From Hyphomicrobium denitrificans ATCC 51888 (GTDB lineage Bacteria; Pseudomonadota; Alphaproteobacteria; Rhizobiales; Hyphomicrobiaceae): DNA of 64,000 nt. The notes under the pieces are model-generated. The model made no database searches, was not told the origin of the DNA, and saw only the letters and a program-made list of their open reading frames with translations. Shown here piece after piece: positions 55,988 to 64,000 of the stretch. Position numbers and translations under genes: made by a program. The stretch covers positions 1 to 64,000 of the forward strand of contig NC_014313.1 of NCBI RefSeq assembly GCF_000143145.1, given 5' to 3'. The stretch's first letter is position 1; each line of letters opens with the position of its first letter.

Positions 55988-58426
55988 TCATTCGGCGGCT
56001 GGCGGCGCGATGCGCCTGAATAGGGCCTCGTCGGACGCGGAAAGCGGCTCTTGATCAGCAGGCGTTTGATCTGGCTCCCAAAAAAGCAGGTCGTCGGTTG
56101 TCGATGCCAGTGCGTCGAGATGACCGGCATCGCTCTGCGCTTCGGTTTGGTGTGCGGCAGATTTCGCGAGCGCGTCGCGCAAGGACGATGGAACGACGGC
56201 CTCGCTAACGGGCACCGTGAAGGTCGCGGTTTCGCGCTTCAGCGTGACGCTGGCGAGCGGCTCGGGAAGCACGGTGTTCAAGCGCTCGTCGGCCGATCTG
56301 TGGCGGAGCTCCGAGCGGGGGATCGGGATAATGGTCGCCGGCTGCGGATCAGCAGAGGGCGGCGCTGCGGCCGCGTTGCTGTTGGCGGCTTTGACAGGCA
56401 TTTCGGTTTCATGAAGCGGCGGCGGCTGCGGATGGCGCATGCGCTGAGCGTGCGGCGCGGTGAAGACGGGCGAAGATGGGCCGGATTCCGAATTCGGGCG
56501 ATACGCGGTGGCGTAGGGGCCGAACCGCTTCTCATGCTCAGGATCGATGGAAACGCTGGCGGGGCGCGGCGGCGCCGGCCGGATCTTCGGCTCGAACGCG
56601 AGCGTCGGCTCTGCGGGCTCGTTCGCAGGCTTCAAAGTTCCAATGTCGAGCGTCGGCGGCGTCGTGTGCGGCTCGTCGTTGTCGTCGTTCTCGATCGCAT
56701 CGTCGGGGTATTGGGCGCGCCGGGCTTCAGCGCGTTTGGCCGCGCCCATCACCGCGCCGAGGATGATGTCCGACCAGGCGCCGTTCGCAAACTTATAGAC
56801 GCGGAAAGATTCCGATGTGGCAAACTTCGAGCCCTGACGCGCCAGCCGCCTTTGAATGCTCGCGCGCGTTGGTAGCAGCGTGCGCTTGAAGATTTTCTCG
56901 CGCTCAAAGCTCGCGAACAGGTTGGCGAGAAGCTGCGCTTCGACGCGGAGGTTTTCGCGTTCCGTCGGACTGAGACGGGGCGGCGCGTCGAGCGGCACGG
57001 CGACGTAGTAGGCGCCGTTCATGTCGAAGACGACGTGACGGAACAACTCGAAATTCTCGCGGACTTGTTTGTCGCGATGGATGTCGTTGAAGCGCGACAG
57101 GATTTCGATAACCGGTCCGCGCTCGGCGGCTTTCATTTTCGGTACCAGTCCATCAAGGCGGTTGCCCGGACGCTGGCCCATCGACACGAGAAACAAACAC
57201 AGATCGACGAACAGCGCGACAGCGAGCGGAACGTAGTCGCGTTTCGAAAGGCCGGAGGCTTCGTCGGAGCGCAAGGCGCGGACCGAAGCCTCGGTCGGGT
57301 TCTCGACCGACTGGATGGCTTTTTTCTGCAACTCGCGAAGCTCGTCGGCGGACGGCGGCATCTTGAAGGCCAAGAGGCCGTAGAACGTCGCCGTCAAACG
57401 GCGAAACGCTTCGATCGTCGCTTCGGAGCCTTCGACGGCCGCGATTTCCGGCTTCTGCAATTCGGGAAGCTGATCGATGGCCTTGACGACGCCATGCAGC
57501 GCCATCTGCAACTGCGGGTCGGGGCACGAGACGGCGGCCTTACCGTCGCCGAAGGTCGTGCGATCGGCGCGGTCGGCGAGATCGGAGCGGATCTGGCGTA
57601 GCTGCGGGTCGGTGCGGAAAGCATTGAAGCCGGTCACCGTGAGATCGAGCTTGCGGCCGAGCGCCCGCATGAACTCGTTGCGCGTTCCGGTCTTGGCATC
57701 GAACGTCGAGGCATCGGCGGAAACGACTTTCGCCAGGTCGCCGTTCAAAGCCTGCATGTCGGCGTTCACCGCGCCGACGCGGCCTTTCACGAATTCCGAT
57801 GCGAATGAGAAGCGCTGCGCGTCGTCCTCGCGCATTTTTCGTCGCGGACCATCGCCGGGGCGCGAATTCGGGCATGACGTGCCCTTGGTGCGCTCGAGTT
57901 CGGCCTTGTCGGTCGAGACTTGAGTCAATTGCGTGAGCGTTGCCTGCAGCTGCTCCAGCCGCGTCGAGGCGCCATGCAGCGAATTCTGAACCTGCGAGAC
58001 GGCGCTTTCGGCTGAGCGCGATGCTTCTCCGCGGCTTTCGAGAACTTTCCAGTAGAAGCCGAATCCGAAGCCGATCGATATCAGCGAAAGGAAAATGTAG
58101 CCGCTCGCGTAGAACAGTTTGGTCGTCAGCGGGTGCGGACGAAAGAGCTGGTCGAGCAGCCAGATGATCATCGTCATCAGCATCGCGACGGAGAACCCGA
58201 CGATGATGCGGTGGATCATCGGCAAGTCGCCCATGTTGGCTTCGATCAGTTCGAGCATGCCGACATAGGTTGCGACCCAGGACAACGCTCCAAGTCCGAA
58301 AATCAGGACCATGCGCTTCCAGTCGCGCGGCGGTTTCGATGAGGCGTCCTCGCCGTCGTCTATCGGTTCACGCAGCGGGAACGATCCGCGCCGGTGATCT
58401 TGTGTCTCCAATTTCATTGCCGCCAA
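55988..58426 (-). CDS. Hypothetical four-TM protein with coiled-coil and disordered tail
   Basis: 812 residues, not recognised. Three closely spaced N-terminal membrane segments (about residues 37-60, 70-93, 104-126) are followed by a long helical, probably coiled-coil region (130-370), one more segment (YVPLAVALFVDLCLFLVSM near 400) and a basic helical domain (430-565) followed by a ~240-residue Pro/Glu-rich disordered tail. Three TMs then one TM would place the coiled coil in the periplasm and the tail in the cytoplasm. It lies 131 bp after the divergent PBP gene on the same strand, so an envelope role is plausible. Confidence 0.65.
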   Translation of the reverse strand: MAAMKLETQDHRRGSFPLREPIDDGEDASSKPPRDWKRMVLIFGLGALSWVATYVGMLELIEANMGDLPMIHRIIVGFSVAMLMTMIIWLLDQLFRPHPLTTKLFYASGYIFLSLISIGFGFGFYWKVLESRGEASRSAESAVSQVQNSLHGASTRLEQLQATLTQLTQVSTDKAELERTKGTSCPNSRPGDGPRRKMREDDAQRFSFASEFVKGRVGAVNADMQALNGDLAKVVSADASTFDAKTGTRNEFMRALGRKLDLTVTGFNAFRTDPQLRQIRSDLADRADRTTFGDGKAAVSCPDPQLQMALHGVVKAIDQLPELQKPEIAAVEGSEATIEAFRRLTATFYGLLAFKMPPSADELRELQKKAIQSVENPTEASVRALRSDEASGLSKRDYVPLAVALFVDLCLFLVSMGQRPGNRLDGLVPKMKAAERGPVIEILSRFNDIHRDKQVRENFELFRHVVFDMNGAYYVAVPLDAPPRLSPTERENLRVEAQLLANLFASFEREKIFKRTLLPTRASIQRRLARQGSKFATSESFRVYKFANGAWSDIILGAVMGAAKRAEARRAQYPDDAIENDDNDEPHTTPPTLDIGTLKPANEPAEPTLAFEPKIRPAPPRPASVSIDPEHEKRFGPYATAYRPNSESGPSSPVFTAPHAQRMRHPQPPPLHETEMPVKAANSNAAAAPPSADPQPATIIPIPRSELRHRSADERLNTVLPEPLASVTLKRETATFTVPVSEAVVPSSLRDALAKSAAHQTEAQSDAGHLDALASTTDDLLFWEPDQTPADQEPLSASDEALFRRIAPPAAE

Positions 58427-58557
58427 CCCGCATTTGGTGCCGCCGGCACACTCGGCCGCCAGTCGGCGTTTTTGATGTTGGAACTGCGGCTGACGGGTGT
58501 CGAAGTGCTGGCGGATTTGTTTCCGTCATTCGCGGGCCGCGAATGGCGCGAGCGCGC

Positions 58558-61092
58558 TCAGTTCGACGTCAGCGTGCGAAGCTGTTCGTCGGACGGCGAG
58601 CGTTGGAGCGCTTTGCTGGCAAATACTTTCGAGCTTGCGGATGGTGGCGCTGCCTTCGAAATGCGCGGCGCGGATTTGACTCGCGGCGGCGGCAGCAGAT
58701 CGCGTCGCGGGTTCGCCTTCGCGTGATCGGCAAGGTCGCCGAGCAGGACTTCGAGCAAAGGCGCGGCGACCTGGGCGGCGTGCAGATCGTGCGCCCAAGG
58801 CTGCGACGCATTCCCGGTGCCGACGAGGACGACATAGGAGTAGGCGGCGCCGTTCGCGAACTGCAGGCCGCCCGATGCCCAGGCGTCGACCGTCGCGTTC
58901 GGATCGAGCGTGACGGAGGTTCCGGTCTTGGCGAAATGCAGGCGCAAGTCGCCGCGCCGCCGGGCGCACCATTTCGCGATGCTTTTCAGCGTGCCGTAGA
59001 ACTTGCCACCGGTCTCGTAGCAGAGCGGGGCTTCGAGCAGCGTCCGGATCAGTCCTGTTCCGCGCGGCCGGATTAAAGACTTTGGAATGACGGCCGGGCG
59101 TGCTTCGGCCGCGATGCCCCCGCCGTTCTGGCCTTTCTGAGTGTAGTCGTAGGTCTTGATCATCGTCGGCGGGCGCATCGGCCGGTCGCCCCTGCCGATC
59201 AAGGAAGCCAGCACCACGCTCGACATGAAATGCACGCGGCGCGGGGCACCGGCGATCTGGCCGAGGACGACGGCAGTCGACGGCGGCGTTCCGCCCGTTG
59301 AGGCAGCGGGCGGCATCGTGAAGCCGAAGCCATCGATCAGCCGCCGGATCGGTGCTTGTCCGAGCGCCGCACCGCGATTGATCAGCGGCGCGTTGAGCGA
59401 GCAGGCGAACGCGACGATCGCCTTTCGGTTCTGCTGGCTCGTGCCTCTGGCGCAGGTGTCGAGGCCTTGCGCGGGAGCGGCCGGATCGGAGTAGGGGCTT
59501 TCGCCCGTATCGCGGCCCTGGTTGGCGAGCGCGATGGCGAGCAGCATTTTTCCGGTCGAGGCGACCTGGCGGCTTTCGAAAGCGGGATCGTAGACGCCAT
59601 CGGACGAGCGGCGCGCGGGCAGCGAACCGAAGTAAGCAGCGGTCTCGCCAGTCTCGTAATAGCGCACGATGCGGCCCTCGGCGTCGGCCGCCACGACGAT
59701 CACATTCGGCAACGTCTTGTCGGCGGTGACCTTCTTCGGATCGAGCGTGAACGCGGCGTTGATGCGCGATGCCCATTCGGTGTTGAGCGCCGTTAGCTTG
59801 GCGTCGAGCTTTTCGCGAAATGTGAGGTTCTCGCCGATGTCGAACGTCGTCGTGACGCCGCGCACGTAATCACGCCAGCCGAAGCCGTAGCTCTGCTTCA
59901 TCTCCTCGCGGATGCCGAAGCGGGCTGCGGGGAGCAGCAGGTTTGCGCGGATCATCGGGTTGGCTTCGGCGCGTTTCACCTGGTCGGGGACGAAGCGTTC
60001 GAGCGCCGCCTCGAGCTTCGGCTTCACTTTCGGATCGGGGGGGCCGCCTGCGAGCGCCATCAGCTCGAAGACGACTTTGCGCTGCTCGGCTTCGTCGGTG
60101 ATGAGCTTTTCGGCGCAGGTGCGGGCGCGGACTTCGGTGATGTAGCGCCAGCGGTCGAGGCGCACGGCATTCAGGCGGTCGTTGCCTTGGAGCAGAATGA
60201 TCGGCTTGTTGACGGCGGACGCGAGCACGAACTGCTCGGCGGTTGAAAGGTCTTTCGCTTCCTTGCCGAAGACGACCTGACTGGTGACTTCGACGCCGTG
60301 CAGCGGCTGGCCGCCTGTTCGTTGCGCCAGCCAGATGTGGTTCGCGGCCCATTGTTTCAGCAGCGTATCGTCGCCGTTGCGCGTGAGTTCGCGATAGATG
60401 ACGGGCGCGAGCCACCATTCGCCGAGCTTGCGGCGGAGTTTGGTGATGCCGCCCTCGCCTGCGTGGGGCGGCGTTTTATAGATGACGCGTGCGAACTGCA
60501 TCGGCAGCGTCGATCCGCCGACGCCCAGCATCGGACGCCGCGCTGCGATGGAATGCGTGATCGTCGTGACCGGGATCTTCAAAACGCCGACAAGATCGAT
60601 GCCGAACGGGTTGAGCGCGCCGCCGAGGTATCGGTCTTCGTGATACGTCAGACATCGCCAGTACTGCTCGGGGACGTCGCGTACGGGAATGGATTTGTGA
60701 TCGGGACTCGCAACGTAATTGCCGAGCTCGATGTCGCTGTCGGTGTAGTTGACGTCGCGCAGGCTATCGAGGCGGGGGTCGAAGGTGCCGACGAAGTTGC
60801 CTTTGGGATCGTAGATGGCGGTCGCGAGCCAGCGCTCGGCGTCATAGCCGAGCTTTTCGTGCAGCGTGAGATCGCCGACGTAGCCGCGGATCGGGGCCGC
60901 AATGTAGACGAGCACCAGCGCGAAAAGGACATAGAGCGTCGCGGCCGTGAAAACGTGGCGGATCGGTCCGAGCTTCGGATTGAAGGCGACCGCCGACATC
61001 AGGCGGCGCACGATCTGGCGCGGAAGCCTCAGACAAATATCGCTGAGCGCCGTCAAAAGGCGAAGAATGGATAGCATTACCGCAAGCCGCAC
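58558..61092 (-). CDS. Divergent class A penicillin-binding protein
   Basis: 844 residues. After one membrane anchor (VFTAATLYVLFALVLVYI) comes a glycosyltransferase-51 domain in which the motif is HEDRYLGGALNPFGID in place of EDxxFxxHxGxD: Glu and Asp remain but the His is gone. GVGGSTLPMQFARV replaces GGSTLTQQLAKN, and RRKLGEW keeps the RKxxE helix. The transpeptidase domain has the SxxK element ASTGKMLLA, SLN and KTGTS. Both domains look potentially active, but the glycosyltransferase is atypical. It is the third class A PBP in the window. ATG at 61092; an alternative ATG lies five codons in. Confidence 0.8.
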   Translation of the reverse strand: MRLAVMLSILRLLTALSDICLRLPRQIVRRLMSAVAFNPKLGPIRHVFTAATLYVLFALVLVYIAAPIRGYVGDLTLHEKLGYDAERWLATAIYDPKGNFVGTFDPRLDSLRDVNYTDSDIELGNYVASPDHKSIPVRDVPEQYWRCLTYHEDRYLGGALNPFGIDLVGVLKIPVTTITHSIAARRPMLGVGGSTLPMQFARVIYKTPPHAGEGGITKLRRKLGEWWLAPVIYRELTRNGDDTLLKQWAANHIWLAQRTGGQPLHGVEVTSQVVFGKEAKDLSTAEQFVLASAVNKPIILLQGNDRLNAVRLDRWRYITEVRARTCAEKLITDEAEQRKVVFELMALAGGPPDPKVKPKLEAALERFVPDQVKRAEANPMIRANLLLPAARFGIREEMKQSYGFGWRDYVRGVTTTFDIGENLTFREKLDAKLTALNTEWASRINAAFTLDPKKVTADKTLPNVIVVAADAEGRIVRYYETGETAAYFGSLPARRSSDGVYDPAFESRQVASTGKMLLAIALANQGRDTGESPYSDPAAPAQGLDTCARGTSQQNRKAIVAFACSLNAPLINRGAALGQAPIRRLIDGFGFTMPPAASTGGTPPSTAVVLGQIAGAPRRVHFMSSVVLASLIGRGDRPMRPPTMIKTYDYTQKGQNGGGIAAEARPAVIPKSLIRPRGTGLIRTLLEAPLCYETGGKFYGTLKSIAKWCARRRGDLRLHFAKTGTSVTLDPNATVDAWASGGLQFANGAAYSYVVLVGTGNASQPWAHDLHAAQVAAPLLEVLLGDLADHAKANPRRDLLPPPRVKSAPRISKAAPPSASSKVFASKALQRSPSDEQLRTLTSN

Positions 61093-61297
61093 TCGCGCCG
61101 CGCTAAACGCGGCTGTCGTACTGCCTGCATAATTGGAGTTTAAGGCGCCAGCTCAACGGGCTCGCGGCGGCATTCACGCCAACTCATGGCATTTGTGCGG
61201 CCGTGGACGTCCAAGGCAACTCTGCAGCCGCGAGTGGTGTGGCCGGCGCGCGCGACGGATGCTTCCGACGCGCGAACGCCGGGGCTCGACTCCGCGC

Positions 61298-61390
61298 TTA
61301 GAAATTGCTGACGAGAATGAAAAGACCGACGCCGATTGCTGGACCGACTAGAGTCGCAACGACCATCATGACGAAAGGCTTCGCCACCAT
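61298..61390 (-). CDS. Putative 30-residue membrane miniprotein
   Basis: MVAKPFVMMVVATLVG is followed by 14 further mostly hydrophobic residues ending in SNF, giving one transmembrane helix over nearly the whole peptide after a short Lys-containing start. A GGGGTAAG stretch about 8 bases upstream could be a ribosome binding site. It lies 206 bp upstream of the divergent PBP gene on the same strand. Unrecognised; the uniform hydrophobic frame with clean start and stop supports it being real. Confidence 0.5.
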   Translation of the reverse strand: MVAKPFVMMVVATLVGPAIGVGLFILVSNF

Positions 61391-61849
61391 GACACTTACC
61401 CCGCACTGAACTCGAAAGGGTTCACTCCCAACTGCCTCGGCCATTCACGAAGACCGCATCCGACCGGTTTGCCCCCTCGGTCATCGCGTTCTTTTTATCG
61501 CCGAGAGAGGGCCGCCCCCTAACTGCGCGGCTGACCGCATTCCCACTTTGTCAGCCGTCCTCATAATATCTCGCCGCAGCCGTTGTTGACAGACCCCTGC
61601 CTTATTTTGCGGCTCCCGGCTGGATTGACGGGCACGCATAACAAAGGTCTCGCGATTTCGCGGATTTGACTTTCAGTCGGCGCGTGGGGCGATAAAAATC
61701 TGTTTTATTTTCAAAGTATTGCATTGAGAGGGTCGGATTGCGGCTGCAAAAGAAGCCACAACTATAGGCAGCGCAGTATCACGGAGTATTTCGGGCATTG
61801 AAATGCAAATTGAATAGCGTTTGGCCAGTTCAATTCGGGTTTGCAGAAA
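61391..61849. other. Gap between the miniprotein and the HerA-like ATPase
   Basis: About 460 bp. AT-rich from 61600 on, with TTGACA near 61590 that lacks a matching -10. No open frame, repeat or terminator is convincing, apart from the likely miniprotein promoter near its left end. Confidence 0.3.
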
Positions 61850-64000
61850 TTAACGAAGATCAAATAGCCGGAGTTGGCGCTCGTCAATTCCGCGGGTTTC
61901 GGCAGCCAATTGCTCGATGCGATCGAACGGCACCTGCTCGGCGGCAATCAGCGAACGCTGGGCCTTCATCGGCCGTACCAGACCTTCCTGGACCAGATGG
62001 AATTCGCCGACCGTCTGGCCGGGCAGCGCCGAGGCCGGGTCGAGGCCCGATTCCGATTGGAACGCGGCCTTGAGCTTCCGGAGGGCCGTGTCCTCGCGCA
62101 CGCGGCCGATGAACCAGCTCGTGATCTGATCGCGGCTCTTGTAATCGAGGTCGCCCGGCGACTGGGTCGCGAGCATCATGCCGAGACCGGCGGAGCGGGC
62201 GCGCTTCAAGAGGCTCTGGAGAGGCTCGGCGGTCGCGGGCTTAGAGTTCGCCGGAATATAGAGGTCGGCTTCGTCGAACATGACGACGGCCTGCAACTCG
62301 TCGTTCGGGTTGCGCTGGCAGAAGCGCAGCGCCTCGGAGAGGAATTGCGAGACCCAGAAGAGGATGTTTTCGTTGTCGCCGAGGAAGCCGGTGTAGATGA
62401 CCGACAGGCGCGTACGGTTCGGGCGCTGGTAGCGGCCAAGTCCGAGCAGGCTTTCCATGCGCAGGCTTTCGCCGCCGCCTTCGAACAGGGCGGCGTTGCG
62501 CAGGCGCAGCGAGTCAAGCTGCGCGACGAGATCGCGACGGAGCTTGCCCGACGGGTCCATGCGCTGCGTCTGATCGGTCAGCTCGGGATGCTCGTCTTCC
62601 AGAAGACGGATCAAGTCCGCGAGCGTGACTTCGCTGGTCGACAGCGAGCCCAGCACGCGCAATGCGACAGCCAGAACGCCGGACTGCTTCTGATGCGTCG
62701 CGGAGTTCTTCAGATGCAGCATTTCGCCGAGTGCGGCAGCCGACAGGTTCGCCAGCAACTGCTGTTCGTGCTCGGGCAGCTCGTTGATGCCGTTCGGCAG
62801 CAGCGTGATCGAGATCGGGCGGCCGGAGGCGCGGCCCGGCGTGTAGACGGCGACGTCGATGGCGTCGGCGAGCTTTTCGCGTTCGGCGCGACGGTCGGAG
62901 GCTTCGTTGTCGTTGGCGCGCCAGACGTCAGGGTTGGCGTAGCTCGCGAGGTCGCCCTTGCGGTCGATCAGGACCGCCGGGATGCCGCGCAGAAGAAGCT
63001 GCTCGATCAGCGACAGCGCGAGCGTCGTCTTACCGGAGCCCGAGCCGCCCAAGAACGCCGCGTGACGTTTCAGAACGCTCTTGTTCAACGTGACGGGACG
63101 GTTACGGTTGTTCTTCTCGCCGCCGGCAAGAATGCTGGCGCCGTAGCTGCCGTTCTCGTCGAGGATGACCGACATCGGCAGATCGTCGTCGTTCGCGGGC
63201 AGGCCCGGTTCGCCGTCGCCCGGATGCGACGCGCGCGCCTGTTCGGCCGACAGCGTATCGAAGCCGTCGAGCGACGACTGCGGGTCGTCCATTTCCTTGG
63301 CGACGAGGCGCGGCACAGGGCGGCCCAGAAGATCGAGGCGCAGAAGATGGATGATCGAGATCAGGCTCGACAGCGGCTTCGTGCCTTCGAGCCACTGCGT
63401 CATGCCAGGATCGGTGCGGTGATGGGCGGTGAATTCGCGCACCGTCATCATGCGTTCCCATTCGGGGATCGGCACGAGCAGCTGGCGGCCGCCGCCGTCG
63501 CGAAATTTGCGGAAAGCCTGAGCCGTCTGGTTCTTCTTGTTCGGCGGGAAGTCGCTGGCGCGCAGCATGAAGCAGGGCTTGCCCTGCATCGCCGTCAGCA
63601 CCTTGTCGAGCTGACGCTTCAGGCCGCCGCCCTGGGTCGGGCGGTTGCACAGGAAGACGCGCACGTCGTTGGCGAAGCCGGTCCGATGGCGGACCGTCAG
63701 ATCGAAGGCCGGGAGATCGTCGCCAAGCTCAAGGCGCTTGACGGTGACTTCGATCGCCTTGCCCCATTCGTCGCGCGCAAGTGACAGCGCGGATGAAAGA
63801 ATATCGACCAGCTCCTGATCGTCGGCGGGCATTTCGGCTTCGCTCTCATTGGCGAAGCGTTCCCACATTTCGCGGAACTGTACGGCGGAGATCGTTGGCG
63901 TTTCTTCGTCAGCCGAGCCGAACCCGACCGCCGCGCCAAGTGCCTGTGCGAGCGTCGAGATGAAGGACGGACGATTTTCCTCGGCCTCGCGTTCGTCGCC
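61850..64000 (-). CDS. HerA/DUF87-type ATP-binding protein (partial, runs off window)
   Basis: At least 716 residues are present and the N-terminus lies beyond the right edge, since the frame is open through the last base. The ATPase core has Walker A AFLGGSGSGKTTLALSL and Walker B AVVMFDEADLYIP, followed by the GLGMMLATQSPGDLDYKSRD sensor-type block; this is the HerA/VirB4/FtsK-like fold, with an N-terminal domain that has no recognised motif. HerA-type pumps act with NurA-like nucleases in archaea and as defence components in bacteria. The upstream gene is out of view, so the role here cannot be judged. It ends in QLRLFDLR. Confidence 0.8.
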   Translation of the reverse strand, partial: GDEREAEENRPSFISTLAQALGAAVGFGSADEETPTISAVQFREMWERFANESEAEMPADDQELVDILSSALSLARDEWGKAIEVTVKRLELGDDLPAFDLTVRHRTGFANDVRVFLCNRPTQGGGLKRQLDKVLTAMQGKPCFMLRASDFPPNKKNQTAQAFRKFRDGGGRQLLVPIPEWERMMTVREFTAHHRTDPGMTQWLEGTKPLSSLISIIHLLRLDLLGRPVPRLVAKEMDDPQSSLDGFDTLSAEQARASHPGDGEPGLPANDDDLPMSVILDENGSYGASILAGGEKNNRNRPVTLNKSVLKRHAAFLGGSGSGKTTLALSLIEQLLLRGIPAVLIDRKGDLASYANPDVWRANDNEASDRRAEREKLADAIDVAVYTPGRASGRPISITLLPNGINELPEHEQQLLANLSAAALGEMLHLKNSATHQKQSGVLAVALRVLGSLSTSEVTLADLIRLLEDEHPELTDQTQRMDPSGKLRRDLVAQLDSLRLRNAALFEGGGESLRMESLLGLGRYQRPNRTRLSVIYTGFLGDNENILFWVSQFLSEALRFCQRNPNDELQAVVMFDEADLYIPANSKPATAEPLQSLLKRARSAGLGMMLATQSPGDLDYKSRDQITSWFIGRVREDTALRKLKAAFQSESGLDPASALPGQTVGEFHLVQEGLVRPMKAQRSLIAAEQVPFDRIEQLAAETRGIDERQLRLFDLR

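Noticed and set aside
61874..63784. 636-codon open frame on the plus strand opposite the HerA-like gene
   Set aside because: Antisense shadow of a gene with clear Walker motifs; the translated product is Arg/Ala/Gln-rich without motifs.

Overview
The window is a GC-rich chromosomal segment of an alphaproteobacterium, most likely Hyphomicrobiales and possibly Hyphomicrobium. The lineage is inferred from gene content: the cell-cycle regulator GcrA, MmcB, the RegB/RegA redox pair, a SAM-II riboswitch in front of metZ, a TIGR02302-family envelope protein and a Hsp33/ArgD/ArgF block. No rRNA, tRNA or CRISPR array was seen. Genus is a guess; the lineage is firm.

Layout. 1-8.1 kb holds the replication genes: a rhodanese, dnaA, dnaN, a small DUF559 nuclease-like cassette, recF and gyrB. 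8.1-14.3 kb carries a hypothetical gene, a KefB/C-type antiporter, PBP1A and a YgjP-type metalloprotease. 14.4-20.5 kb has a SCO1-type copper chaperone, regB, regA, mmcB and a protease-less Lon-like ATPase coupled to a USP-like protein. 20.5-22.2 kb has ppk2 and gcrA. 22.8-39.8 kb is mainly amino-acid metabolism: argD-argF-hslO, argE-apaG-metZ (SAM-II controlled), dCTP deaminase, HU, dapD-X-dapE, tlpA, argH-lptM-lysA. 39.9-41.2 kb is a compositionally distinct island with a DUF3800 gene and a strongly predicted structured RNA. 41.3-61.4 kb is envelope-related: TIGR02302 protein, LysR regulator, LpxQ-like outer-membrane protein, PHB-depolymerase-like esterase, PBP1C plus alpha-2-macroglobulin, an uncharacterised four-TM protein and a third, divergent class A PBP. 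The window ends inside a HerA/DUF87-type ATPase.

Two signals stand out. (1) In the lysA-TIGR02302 gap, a good promoter is followed at the expected distance by an approximately 125-nt sequence whose ends form a perfect 11-bp helix and whose interior holds several hairpins and a possible pseudoknot. Its 3' end lies antisense to the end of a DUF3800 gene. (2) A GC-rich palindromic repeat occurs three times as inverted pairs: flanking the DUF559 gene between dnaN and recF, inside the recF reading frame, and just upstream of pbpC, where it supplies the likely ribosome binding site. This looks like a mobile palindrome family with a possible autonomous version carrying DUF559.

All calls come from reading the sequence by eye; no database search was run. 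Start codons were chosen from ribosome binding sites and family N-termini and are flagged where doubtful.
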